A stretch of DNA of 5,062 bases from an uncultured Lachnospiraceae bacterium (GTDB taxonomy: Bacteria; Bacillota_A; Clostridia; Lachnospirales; Lachnospiraceae), in contig CAJKKX010000204.1 in the NCBI GenBank assembly GCA_905200565.1, forward strand, positions 1 to 5,062, read 5' to 3'. The number at the start of each line of letters is the position of its first letter. Positions within the stretch are counted from its first letter, which is position 1. The notes beneath the pieces are model-generated. The model searched no databases. It was not told the DNA's origin and saw only the letters and a program-made list of their open reading frames with translations. This document shows positions 1 to 5,062 of the stretch, piece after piece. The position numbers and the translations under genes are program-made.

Positions 1-276
1 GTTATTGGTATGGCGGTCGGCGGAATCTTTATGATCATTGCAGGATGCTTTCTGAATGCCTTTGTCTTACTTCCCGTTTATGGAAAGGCGTTTGGCATGC
101 CGATGGAGGCCCTTATTGGTATGGGCACCGCGGTAAACCCGGCGATTACGAATCTGGCGGGCTTTGCAATTCTGGCGGTAGCGCCGTTCAATCTTCTGAA
201 AGCGGCGGCAGTTTCGGTGATTACCATGCTGCTTTATAAACACATCAGCCCGATTTTAAAAGGAACCAAGATGTAA
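1..276 (+). CDS. ribU: ECF transporter S component, RibU-like (C-terminal part)
   Basis: The reading frame is open from the first base, so the gene begins upstream; only the last 91 residues are visible. It would be the membrane-embedded substrate-binding (S) subunit of an energy-coupling factor importer, working with EcfT and two EcfA ATPases. Visible structure: one hydrophobic segment at about residues 4-27 of the fragment, ending in a LLPVYGKAFG stretch. Next is a loop with EALIGMGTAVNPAITN, then a long hydrophobic hairpin containing the PFNLLKA motif typical of S components and a short basic tail (KGTKM). The FxLLPVY and IGMGTAVNPAI segments resemble clostridial RibU (riboflavin) proteins as I remember them; that substrate call is family-based, and another S-component substrate cannot be excluded without the N-terminus. 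A strong terminator follows, so this is the last gene of its transcript. Any FMN riboswitch would lie outside the window. Confidence 0.72.
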   Translation, partial: VIGMAVGGIFMIIAGCFLNAFVLLPVYGKAFGMPMEALIGMGTAVNPAITNLAGFAILAVAPFNLLKAAAVSVITMLLYKHISPILKGTKM

Positions 277-296
277 AGAAGATGCGCATGTATTTC

Positions 297-339
297 CCCC
301 CTGGAAAGGAAACAAAAACGTTTTCTTTCCGGGGTTTTT
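297..339 (+). terminator. Rho-independent terminator after the RibU-like gene
   Basis: The left arm (C298-C313) carries CCCC, a bulged T302, GGAAAG, G309 and AAAC. The right arm (G320-G334) carries GTTT, T324, CTTTCC and GGGG. The loop is six bases (AAAAAC, 314-319), with a single G-T wobble at 309/324 and the one bulge. The stem of about 15 pairs is followed at once by TTTTT (335-339). This is a textbook intrinsic terminator, 20 bases after the stop codon, and it separates the transporter transcript from the Nudix-led operon. Confidence 0.9.
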
Positions 340-340
340 G

Positions 341-349
341 TGTTATGAT
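341..349 (+). promoter_or_regulatory. Probable extended -10 promoter for the Nudix-ycxB-tsaE-tsaB-rimI operon
   Basis: TGTTATGAT at 341-349 combines a TGN extension with the -10 hexamer TATGAT (five of six matches to TATAAT). The -35 position at a 17-base spacing is TTTTCT (321-326), which is weak and lies inside the right arm of the upstream terminator. The start of transcription would be near 356, giving an untranslated leader of about 40 bases. The extended -10 fits a promoter that does not need a good -35. This is the only promoter-like element seen between the terminator and the first gene. Confidence 0.5.
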
Positions 350-394
350 GAATGATGCGATAGGAAACAGGCCAGGAATCAGGAGGCGGAGAAA

Positions 395-1042
395 ATGAGC
401 CGTATTAAGAAAATTAACCAGTTGACAGAAAGCAAATATCTGAATATGTACCAGTTGGACGCTGCGGACCGTTTGGGGAAGGATATGCAGTATTTTGTCG
501 CGTCCAGGGCGAAAAATCTGGAGGAGCTTCAGATTCATACCAGAAAAGTAAGTCCGGACGGCGTGATTGTTTATAGCCTGTACGGGCCGCAAAAGGACAG
601 GGTTTTACTGGTGCGGCAATACCGGTACAGCATTGATGATTATATTTATGAATTTCCCGCGGGGCTGGTAGAACCAGGAGAGGATTATCATGAGGCGGCC
701 ATCCGCGAGGTAAAAGAGGAGACAGGGCTTACGCTTTGGCCGCTGAAGGTGGATGCCATGTATGAGAAGCCCTTCTACACGACAATCGGCATGACGGATG
801 AATGCTGTGCGACGGTCTACGGCTTCGTGGATGGGGAGATCAGCAGCAAAGGGCTGGAGGACACGGAGGAAATAGAGGTCGTCCTGGCAGACAGGAAAGA
901 GGTGCGGAGGATTTTGAAGGAAGAAAAGGTGGCCATCATGTGTGCGTACATGCTGATGCACTTTCTGGAGGACGAAAACCCGTTAGAATTTACAGGGGCG
1001 GCAGAGATGCGACCGGAGGAGCAAAGGAGGAATATGGAATGA
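395..1042 (+). CDS. Nudix hydrolase, ADP-ribose pyrophosphatase type
   Basis: A 215-residue protein with a perfect Nudix box at residues 90-112, following Gx5Ex7REUxEExGU: G90, E96, R104, E105, E108, E109, G111. The glutamates bind the Mg2+ that hydrolyses the pyrophosphate bond of a nucleoside diphosphate linked to another group. The N-terminal beta domain (about 1-60), the LLVRQYRY strand (71-78) and the EFPAGLVEPGE lead-in (86-96) are typical of the ADP-ribose/NDP-sugar branch (NudF type), which would return ADP-ribose to AMP and ribose-5-phosphate. Substrate specificity is inferred; an NDP-sugar or other dinucleotide is possible. The part after about residue 180 is a variable helical, charged tail. 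The start is fixed by AGGAGG at 381-386, eight bases before the ATG. It is the first gene of the operon, and its stop overlaps the next start (ATGA, 1039-1042), implying translational coupling. The protein is probably cytoplasmic, as no signal peptide is seen. Confidence 0.88.
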   Translation: MSRIKKINQLTESKYLNMYQLDAADRLGKDMQYFVASRAKNLEELQIHTRKVSPDGVIVYSLYGPQKDRVLLVRQYRYSIDDYIYEFPAGLVEPGEDYHEAAIREVKEETGLTLWPLKVDAMYEKPFYTTIGMTDECCATVYGFVDGEISSKGLEDTEEIEVVLADRKEVRRILKEEKVAIMCAYMLMHFLEDENPLEFTGAAEMRPEEQRRNME

Positions 1043-1566
1043 ATATCGAGGAAGCGAGATTTGAGGTAAAGATGACGCAGAAATACATGTATGATTTTTT
1101 GCTGAATCACACTTACCGGAGCATGTCAGGGATTATGAGTATCGTGTTTGCACTGGGCGCTTTTGTGCTCTGCGCGGTGACATTCGGCGATGTTCCCGCC
1201 TGGCAGAGCGCTGCGTATGGCGTATTTGGCGCGTGGTTTGCAGTGTATCTGCCGGTGAGCCTTTACATGAGGGCGGGAAAGCAGGTGAAAATGAATCCGG
1301 CTTTTAAAAAACCGATTTTTTATCAGATGGATAAGGAAGGCATCGTTATCAGACAGGATGAGAAAGAGGTGCGGATTGGCTGGGAAGACATCATGAAGAT
1401 CGTAGAGACGAAACGAAGCCTTTTGATTTATACAGGAATGCGTTACTCTTTCATCTGGCCCAAAGAATGTATGGGGGAAGAACGATATAGAATCGTGGAG
1501 CGGCAAATTCTGAAGAATGTCGACCTGGAAAAGATAAAAACAAGAAAATGGGAGAAAACATGGTAA
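1039..1566 (+). CDS. YcxB-like two-pass membrane protein
   Basis: A 175-residue protein. The frame is open further upstream to 802, but the start at 1039 is chosen because AAAGGAGG (1023-1030) lies eight bases before it and because an earlier start would run deep into the Nudix gene. The N-terminal stretch (about 1-28) is polar. Two hydrophobic segments follow at about 30-48 and 54-76, joined by a short GDVP turn. A basic patch (RAGKQVK, 78-84) suggests a cytoplasmic C-terminal half. Residues 88-145 (PAFKKPIFYQMDKEGI, then IRQDEKEVRIGWEDIMKI and LLIYTGMRYSFIWPKE) have the strand pattern of the YcxB C-terminal domain, in which a W-x-D/E-I segment follows a charged strand. The family has no firmly known function, and none is proposed here. 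The last codons overlap tsaE by seven bases. The family call rests on pattern recognition only. Confidence 0.75.
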   Translation: MNIEEARFEVKMTQKYMYDFLLNHTYRSMSGIMSIVFALGAFVLCAVTFGDVPAWQSAAYGVFGAWFAVYLPVSLYMRAGKQVKMNPAFKKPIFYQMDKEGIVIRQDEKEVRIGWEDIMKIVETKRSLLIYTGMRYSFIWPKECMGEERYRIVERQILKNVDLEKIKTRKWEKTW

Positions 1567-2021
1567 CAGAAACTTTCAGTGCAGAGGAAACATTGGAACT
1601 TGGAAAAAAGATTGGAAGTCAGGCGAAGCCGGGAGAAATCTACACGTTAAATGGTGACCTGGGCGTGGGGAAAACAGTATTTGCGCAGGGACTGGCGCAG
1701 GGGCTTGGAATTACAGAGCCGATCAGTAGTCCGACCTTTACGATTGTTCAGATTTATGAGAAAGGCCGGATGCCCCTGTATCATTTCGATGTCTACCGCA
1801 TCGGAGACGTGGAGGAGATGGAGGAGATCGGCTATGAGGACTGCTTTTACGGAAAAGGGGTCTGCCTGATCGAATGGGCGGAGCTGATCGGAGAAATTAT
1901 TCCGGAAGAAGCGATTCCGGTTCGCATCGAAAAAGATCTGGAAAAAGGATTTGATTACCGGAAAATTACGGTTGGAAAAAATGGAGAAAGGCTGGGGAGA
2001 AATGAAGATTTTGGCGATTGA
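1560..2021 (+). CDS. tsaE: tRNA t6A biosynthesis ATPase TsaE
   Basis: A 153-residue P-loop ATPase that works with TsaB and TsaD in adding threonylcarbamoyl to A37 of ANN-decoding tRNAs; its ATPase is thought to reset the complex between turnovers. Visible marks: Walker A GDLGVGKT at 32-39 preceded by LN, the switch-like SSPTFTIVQIY at 57-67, HFDVYR at 75-80, and the Walker-B-like CLIEWAE at 102-108 whose glutamates are family-typical. Length is normal for TsaE (about 140-160). Two in-frame ATGs exist: 1548 has no ribosome binding site, whereas 1560 has GGGAG at 1550-1554 and gives the usual family N-terminus just before the SxEET stretch, so 1560 is chosen. It overlaps the ycxB-like gene by seven bases (ATGGTAA) and tsaB by 20 bases, so translation is likely coupled. 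Confidence 0.95.
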   Translation: MVTETFSAEETLELGKKIGSQAKPGEIYTLNGDLGVGKTVFAQGLAQGLGITEPISSPTFTIVQIYEKGRMPLYHFDVYRIGDVEEMEEIGYEDCFYGKGVCLIEWAELIGEIIPEEAIPVRIEKDLEKGFDYRKITVGKNGERLGRNEDFGD

Positions 2022-2709
2022 CAGCTCAGGTCTTGTCGCTTCTGTAGCTGTAGCAGAGGATGACAATATGCTGGCGGAATATACGGTGAATTATAAAAAA
2101 ACGCATTCGCAGACGCTTTTACCTATGCTGGATGAAATTGCAAAGATGATAGAGCTGGATTTAAATACAATCGATGCGGTGGCCGTGGCAGCAGGACCCG
2201 GCTCTTTTACCGGACTGCGGATCGGTTCGGCTACGGCAAAAGGTCTGGGGCTGGCGCTTGAGAAGCCTCTGGTAGAAATTCCGACGCTGGAAGGGCTGGC
2301 CTGCAATCTGTATGGGACAGACCATCTCATCTGTCCGATGATGGACGCCAGAAGAAATCAGGTATATACCGGAATTTACAGATTTGAAGCAGGGGAGCTG
2401 AGGGTCCTGGAGGAACAGACGGCAGTTTCGCTGGAGGAACTGATGGAAAAGATCAATGAAATGGGACAGGAGGTCATTTTCCTGGGAGACGGCGTGCCTG
2501 TGTACCGGGAGAAGATTGAGGAAAAGGTAAGGGTTCCGTATCATTTTGCACCGGCACATATGAATAAACAGAGGGCGGGCGCAGTAGCAGTACGGGCGCT
2601 TGCGTATTTCCGGGAAGGAAAGACCGTTTCAGCCAAAGAACATCAGCCCAATTACCTGCGTCTGTCGCAGGCGGAGCGGGAACGGGCGGAGAAAGAAAAA
2701 ACATGCTGA
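2002..2709 (+). CDS. tsaB: tRNA t6A biosynthesis protein TsaB
   Basis: A 235-residue ASKHA-fold protein, a catalytically inactive paralogue and partner of TsaD in the threonylcarbamoyl transferase complex. Hallmarks: the N-terminal MKILAIDSSG strand, THSQTLLPML (34-43), the signature GPGSFTGLRIG at 65-75, PMMDARRNQVYTGIY at 112-126 and the C-terminal PNYLRLSQAER at 216-226. Length matches the family (about 230-240). The frame is open to 1951, but 2002 is chosen because the family begins directly with the beta strand. A GGGGAG (1994-1999) is only two bases from this ATG, an unusually short spacing, and translation may depend on coupling to tsaE, which ends 20 bases inside this gene. The stop overlaps rimI (ATGCTGA, 2703-2709). 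Confidence 0.95.
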   Translation: MKILAIDSSGLVASVAVAEDDNMLAEYTVNYKKTHSQTLLPMLDEIAKMIELDLNTIDAVAVAAGPGSFTGLRIGSATAKGLGLALEKPLVEIPTLEGLACNLYGTDHLICPMMDARRNQVYTGIYRFEAGELRVLEEQTAVSLEELMEKINEMGQEVIFLGDGVPVYREKIEEKVRVPYHFAPAHMNKQRAGAVAVRALAYFREGKTVSAKEHQPNYLRLSQAERERAEKEKTC

Positions 2710-3161
2710 CGATACGGGAAATGAAGCCCTCTGATTTGCAGAGGGTAGCGGAGATTGAAAAACAGATTTTTTCAATGCCCTGGTCAAAAAAGGGGTTTGC
2801 GGATTCCATAAAACAGGATTGCACGCTTTTTCTGACAGTGGAAGAGGACGGGGAGATCGTGGGATACTGCGGTCTGCTCCAATCGTTCGACGAGGCGGAG
2901 ATCACCAATGTGGCGGTGGAGGAAAAGAGCAGGGGTCAGGGGATTGCGAAAAGAATGCTGAAAGAATTGCTCCGGCGGGGAAGCGAACGGGGAATCCGTG
3001 TCTATACGCTGGAGGTGCGAAAAGGAAATGTGCCGGCGAGGAACCTGTATGAGAAGCTGGGATTCCAGGAGCTTGGCATACGGAAAAATTTTTATGAAAG
3101 ACCTGTGGAGGATGCGGTCATCATGAATTTCACAGAGACTTCCTTCCTGCATTACGTATAA
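2703..3161 (+). CDS. rimI: Ribosomal protein S18 alanine N-acetyltransferase RimI
   Basis: A 152-residue GNAT-fold N-acetyltransferase that, in the well-studied enterobacterial case, transfers acetyl from acetyl-CoA to the N-terminal alanine of ribosomal protein S18. Seen here: MPW near residue 25, the beta4 strand ITNVAVEEKSRGQGIA with the acetyl-CoA loop R77-G78-Q79-G80-I81-A82, LEVRKGN at 103-109 and ARNLYEKLGF at 112-121. The RimI-specific tail RKNFYERPVEDAVIMNF spans 127-143. E104 and Y116 align in spacing with the glutamate and tyrosine (about 103 and 115) reported as catalytic in Salmonella RimI. About nine residues (TETSFLHYV) extend past the usual end. Clustering with tsaE/tsaB is common in bacteria. 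The ribosome binding site is modest (GGAG, 2688-2691, 11 bases away) and the seven-base overlap with tsaB suggests coupling. No terminator follows directly. Confidence 0.92.
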   Translation: MLTIREMKPSDLQRVAEIEKQIFSMPWSKKGFADSIKQDCTLFLTVEEDGEIVGYCGLLQSFDEAEITNVAVEEKSRGQGIAKRMLKELLRRGSERGIRVYTLEVRKGNVPARNLYEKLGFQELGIRKNFYERPVEDAVIMNFTETSFLHYV

Positions 3162-3228
3162 TTTCCACTATACAGAAACGACGTTTTTTGATATGCTGTT
3201 TACGGTACAAACAGACGATGCAGAGAAA

Positions 3229-3250
3229 CGGGCGAACCCGTCCGGTTCGT
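3229..3250 (+). promoter_or_regulatory. Mutually exclusive small hairpins just before a ribosome binding site
   Basis: CGGG-CGAA-CCCG (3229-3240) can form a four-pair tetraloop stem. The overlapping CGAACC-CGTCC-GGTTCG (3233-3249) forms a six-pair stem ending one to two bases before the GGGGAGG ribosome binding site of the next gene. Both use bases 3233-3240, so they cannot coexist. They may affect translation start of the small downstream gene, or be chance. The rest of the 3162-3263 spacer holds no convincing sigma-A promoter: the TTGATA at 3188-3193 has no -10 at proper spacing, and the TGATATGCT at 3189-3197 is only a weak extended -10. The small gene may therefore be read through from rimI. 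Confidence 0.3.
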
Positions 3251-3263
3251 GGGGAGGAAGCAT

Positions 3264-3488
3264 ATGAGGAAAAACGAGACGGTTTACTGTAACAAATGTA
3301 AAAAGGAAATCAAAACCCATCAGGGGATCGCGCAGGAAGAGTTTCTTCATATGGACAAAGACTGGGGATATTTTTCGGGAAAAGATGGAGAAACACACAG
3401 TTTTGATCTGTGCGAGGAATGTTATGATAGAATGATCAAAGAATTCGAGATTCCGGTTGAAGTCCGTGAACAGACAGAATTGCTTTGA
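3264..3488 (+). CDS. Small probable zinc-binding protein with two CxxC pairs, unknown function
   Basis: A 74-residue, soluble, charged protein that I cannot assign to a named family. Two CxxC pairs, C9-x2-C12 (CNKC) and C50-x2-C53 (CEEC), 37 residues apart, would fit one tetrahedral Zn site of zinc-ribbon type. The linker is unusually aromatic and acidic, with HMDKDWGYFSGKDGETHSFDL at about 29-49 containing W34, Y36, F37 and F47. H19, H29 and H45 are further possible ligands. The C-terminus is acidic (EFEIPVEVREQTELL). The start at 3264 is set by GGAGG (3253-3257), six bases upstream; an in-frame GTG at 3249 lacks such a site. It lies between rimI and the rnz promoter and is followed by a large hairpin. 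Clostridial genomes carry similar short cysteine-pair proteins as far as I recall. The coding call is strong because of the ribosome binding site and spaced cysteines; the function is open. Confidence 0.82.
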   Translation: MRKNETVYCNKCKKEIKTHQGIAQEEFLHMDKDWGYFSGKDGETHSFDLCEECYDRMIKEFEIPVEVREQTELL

Positions 3489-3497
3489 TGAAAAAGA

Positions 3498-3539
3498 GGC
3501 AGGGAAGGGGTATCCAGGGAAAGGATACCCCTTCCTGCT
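3498..3539. terminator. Large hairpin closing the small gene; terminator without plus-strand T-run
   Basis: The left arm 3499-3515 (GCAGGG, AAGGGG, TATCC) pairs with the right arm 3523-3538 (GGATA, CCCCTTCC, TGC) through 16 pairs with a single bulged G, plus an outer G-T pair at 3498/3539. The loop is AGGGAAA. The inner nine pairs are perfect. It begins nine bases after the stop codon, as terminators do, but the plus strand continues with ATGGGAAACTA and not with T residues. Read leftward, the stem is followed by CTCTTTTTC, so it is a better intrinsic terminator for the minus strand. Strand is therefore left open. Confidence 0.6.
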
Positions 3540-3551
3540 ATGGGAAACTAC

Positions 3552-3580
3552 TTGAGCGGGATTTGCATTTGTGCTAAAAT
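3552..3580 (+). promoter_or_regulatory. Sigma-A promoter for rnz-tsaD
   Basis: TTGAGC at 3552-3557 (-35, four of six matches to TTGACA) is followed after exactly 17 bases by TAAAAT at 3575-3580 (-10, five of six matches). A TGC extended -10 element precedes it at 3572-3574. Transcription would begin near 3587, leaving a leader of about 30 bases before rnz. It lies 12 bases beyond the hairpin that closes the preceding gene, so rnz and tsaD probably form a separate transcript from the tsaE-tsaB-rimI operon. Confidence 0.75.
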
Positions 3581-3616
3581 GAGACTAAAATCTGGAAGAA
3601 AAGGATAGAAACAGGA

Positions 3617-4525
3617 ATGTTAGATGTATGTTTGCTTGGGACGGGAGGAATGATGCCGCTGCCTTACCGGTGGCTTACTTCCCTGATGCTTCGTTATAAT
3701 GGAAGCAGTATTTTGATAGATTGCGGAGAGGGGACGCAGATTGCGATCAAAGAAAAAGGTTGGAGTTTTAAGCCGATTGACGTCATTTGTTTTACGCATT
3801 ATCATGGCGACCATATCAGCGGGCTGCCAGGGCTTTTGCTGACGATGGGGAATGCAGAGCGTCACGAGCCATTGACTTTGATCGGCCCGAAGGGATTGGA
3901 GAGAGTCGTGAATGCTTTGCGGGTGATTGCGCCGGAACTGCCTTTTGAATTGAAATTCCTGGAGATTCAGGGAGCGGCGCAGACTTTTGAAATGGAAGGA
4001 TATCGAATCAGAGCTTATAAAGTGAATCACAATGTTTTATGTTATGGCTACACAGTGGAAATTGACCGTGCGGGGAAATTTGACGCGGAGCGTGCAAGGG
4101 CGGCGGGCATTCCGCTAAAATGCTGGAGCCTGCTTCAAAAAGGACAGACGGTGCGGGAGAATGGGGAAACCTATACGCCTGAGATGGTTCTTGGCGCTCC
4201 GAGAAAGGGAATCAAGCTCGCCTATTGTACGGATACCAGGCCAACGCAGTCGATTGTGGACTATGCCGAAAAATCAGATCTGTTCATCTGCGAAGGAATG
4301 TATGGCGAGCCGGACAAAGAGCAGAAAGCCAGAGAGTATAAGCATATGACGTTCAAAGAGGCGGCGAAGCTGGCGAGAGCGGCAGAGGTGCGGGAAATGT
4401 GGCTGACCCATTACAGTCCGTCGCTGGTTCGGCCGGAAGAATTTATTGAGGATGCGCGCAAAATTTTTCCTGCTACATTTCCGGGAAAGGATGGAAAAAC
4501 GGCGGAACTTATATTTGAAGATTAA
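3617..4525 (+). CDS. rnz: Ribonuclease Z (tRNA 3'-processing endonuclease)
   Basis: A 302-residue metallo-beta-lactamase-fold nuclease that cuts precursor tRNAs 3' of the discriminator base so that CCA can be added. Metal ligands are all visible: H61-Y-H63-G-D65-H66 in FTHYHGDHISG, H138 in KVNHNV, D206 in YCTDTRP and H265 in LTHYSPS, with H243 (KHMT) matching the conserved active-site histidine. The N-terminal LGTGGMMP, SSILIDCGEGTQ (30-41) and GLPGLL (69-74) are characteristic. Length is usual for the short bacterial form (about 300-310). The substrate arm region (about 150-185) reads GIPLKCWSLLQKGQTV where many RNase Z proteins have a Gly-Pro-rich GPxxGxLKxG pattern. The start is the family N-terminus; AAGGA at 3601-3605 is 11 bases away, and a closer AGGA abuts the ATG. 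It is preceded by a good promoter and followed 33 bases later by tsaD. An unrelated MBL hydrolase role is possible but less likely. Confidence 0.9.
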   Translation: MLDVCLLGTGGMMPLPYRWLTSLMLRYNGSSILIDCGEGTQIAIKEKGWSFKPIDVICFTHYHGDHISGLPGLLLTMGNAERHEPLTLIGPKGLERVVNALRVIAPELPFELKFLEIQGAAQTFEMEGYRIRAYKVNHNVLCYGYTVEIDRAGKFDAERARAAGIPLKCWSLLQKGQTVRENGETYTPEMVLGAPRKGIKLAYCTDTRPTQSIVDYAEKSDLFICEGMYGEPDKEQKAREYKHMTFKEAAKLARAAEVREMWLTHYSPSLVRPEEFIEDARKIFPATFPGKDGKTAELIFED

Positions 4526-4558
4526 CGGCGGATTGCGGCCTGGAGAGAGGGAAACAAG

Positions 4559-5062
4559 ATGAAAGAAAAAAAAGACATTTTGATATTGGGGATAGAAAGC
4601 TCCTGCGATGAGACGGCGGCGGCTGTCGTGAAGAATGGAAGAGAAGTTCTCTCGAATGTGATTTCTTCCCAGATCGAGCTTCATAAGCTGTATGGAGGAG
4701 TCGTGCCGGAGATCGCCTCCAGAAAACACATTGAGAAGATTAATCAGGTGATTGAAGAGGCGCTTTCGCAGGCGGAGGTTATGCTGGACGACCTGGACGC
4801 GATCGGCGTTACCTATGGACCGGGGCTGGTAGGCGCGCTTCTGGTAGGAGTTTCAGAGGCGAAGGCGATCAGTTATGCAAAAAATCTGCCGCTTGTCGGC
4901 GTGCATCATATCGAGGGCCATATTTCAGCCAATTATATTGAACATCCGGATCTGAAGCCGCCGTTTGCGTGTCTGGTGGTTTCCGGCGGGCATACGCATC
5001 TGGTGGTCGTGCAGGATTATGGAACATACGAAATTATCGGCAGGACCAGAGACGATGCGGCA
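4559..5062 (+). CDS. tsaD: tRNA t6A threonylcarbamoyltransferase TsaD (N-terminal half)
   Basis: The reading frame stays open to the last base, giving 168 residues of a protein usually about 335-345 long, so roughly half is visible. TsaD is the catalytic subunit that transfers the threonylcarbamoyl group from threonylcarbamoyl-AMP (made by TsaC/Sua5) to A37 of tRNA. Seen here: the ASKHA phosphate-1 segment [16 protein letters not shown] (9-24), [12 protein letters not shown] (46-57), [11 protein letters not shown] (87-97), the metal-binding HHIEGH with H117 and H121, and SGGHTH at 142-147. DDAA at the very end is the start of the usual DDAAGE motif. The ATG is preceded by GAGG at 4547-4550, eight bases away. 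The 33-base gap to rnz shows no terminator, so the two genes are probably cotranscribed. Its separation from tsaE/tsaB by rimI, a small gene and rnz is noted. Confidence 0.95.
   Translation, partial: MKEKKDILILGIESSCDETAAAVVKNGREVLSNVISSQIELHKLYGGVVPEIASRKHIEKINQVIEEALSQAEVMLDDLDAIGVTYGPGLVGALLVGVSEAKAISYAKNLPLVGVHHIEGHISANYIEHPDLKPPFACLVVSGGHTHLVVVQDYGTYEIIGRTRDDAA

Noticed and set aside
802..1038. N-terminal extension of the YcxB-like frame back to 802
   Set aside because: It lies wholly inside the Nudix gene, has a low-complexity Gly/Arg-rich translation, and the ribosome binding site at 1023-1030 points to 1039.
1548..1559. Earlier ATG for tsaE at 1548
   Set aside because: No ribosome binding site precedes it; 1560 has GGGAG five bases upstream and fits the family N-terminus.
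2474..2908. Minus-strand open frame of 144 codons across tsaB/rimI
   Set aside because: It is a shadow of two strongly identified genes, with no ribosome binding site or recognisable domain. The same holds for the other minus-strand frames at 245-592, 605-961, 1126-1506, 1647-2066, 2161-2559, 2784-3152, 3620-4030 and 4274-4729.
3173..3190. AAAC/GTTT stem followed by a T-run as a terminator after rimI
   Set aside because: The stem is at most six AT-rich pairs with a three-base loop, too weak for an intrinsic terminator.
3188..3216. TTGATA as a -35 for the small paired-CxxC gene
   Set aside because: At 16-18 base spacing the -10 position is ACAGAC-like, with no usable match to TATAAT.
4526..4558. 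Possible terminator or promoter between rnz and tsaD
   Set aside because: The 33-base gap has only a GC-rich stretch and a ribosome binding site, with no stem plus T-run and no promoter hexamers.

Overview
This window looks like a core chromosomal stretch from an anaerobic Firmicute of the class Clostridia, most likely Lachnospiraceae. That is inferred from the gene content, strong AGGAGG-type ribosome binding sites, moderate GC and tightly packed plus-strand genes; no rRNA or other taxonomic marker is present. All eight supported genes and one recognisable gene end run rightward. I see no mobile element, CRISPR array, tRNA or rRNA.

Layout: (1) 1-276 is the C-terminal end of an ECF-transporter S component, most like the riboflavin binder RibU, closed by a strong intrinsic terminator at 297-339. 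(2) A probable extended -10 promoter sits directly on the end of that terminator and would start an operon of five genes joined by overlaps: a Nudix hydrolase of the ADP-ribose pyrophosphatase type (395-1042), a two-pass membrane YcxB-like protein (1039-1566), tsaE (1560-2021), tsaB (2002-2709) and rimI (2703-3161). (3) After a 102-base spacer with small competing hairpins comes a 74-residue protein with two CxxC pairs (3264-3488), followed by a large hairpin with no T-run on the plus strand. (4) A very good sigma-A promoter (3552-3580) then drives ribonuclease Z (3617-4525) and tsaD (4559 to the window end, cut off at 168 codons).

The functional theme is tRNA maturation. TsaE, TsaB and TsaD are three of the four bacterial proteins that make N6-threonylcarbamoyladenosine (t6A) at position 37 of ANN-decoding tRNAs (TsaC/Sua5 is not in the window). 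RNase Z trims tRNA 3' ends. RimI, a GNAT acetyltransferase and usual neighbour of tsaB, acetylates ribosomal protein S18 in enterobacteria. The Nudix and YcxB-like genes are translationally coupled to this set, but no functional link is known to me.

I do not see a clear new biological system. The best leads are the small paired-CxxC protein wedged between t6A genes and RNase Z, the T-less hairpin behind it, which looks like an intrinsic terminator only when read leftward, and an RNase Z whose substrate-arm sequence departs from the usual Gly-Pro pattern.
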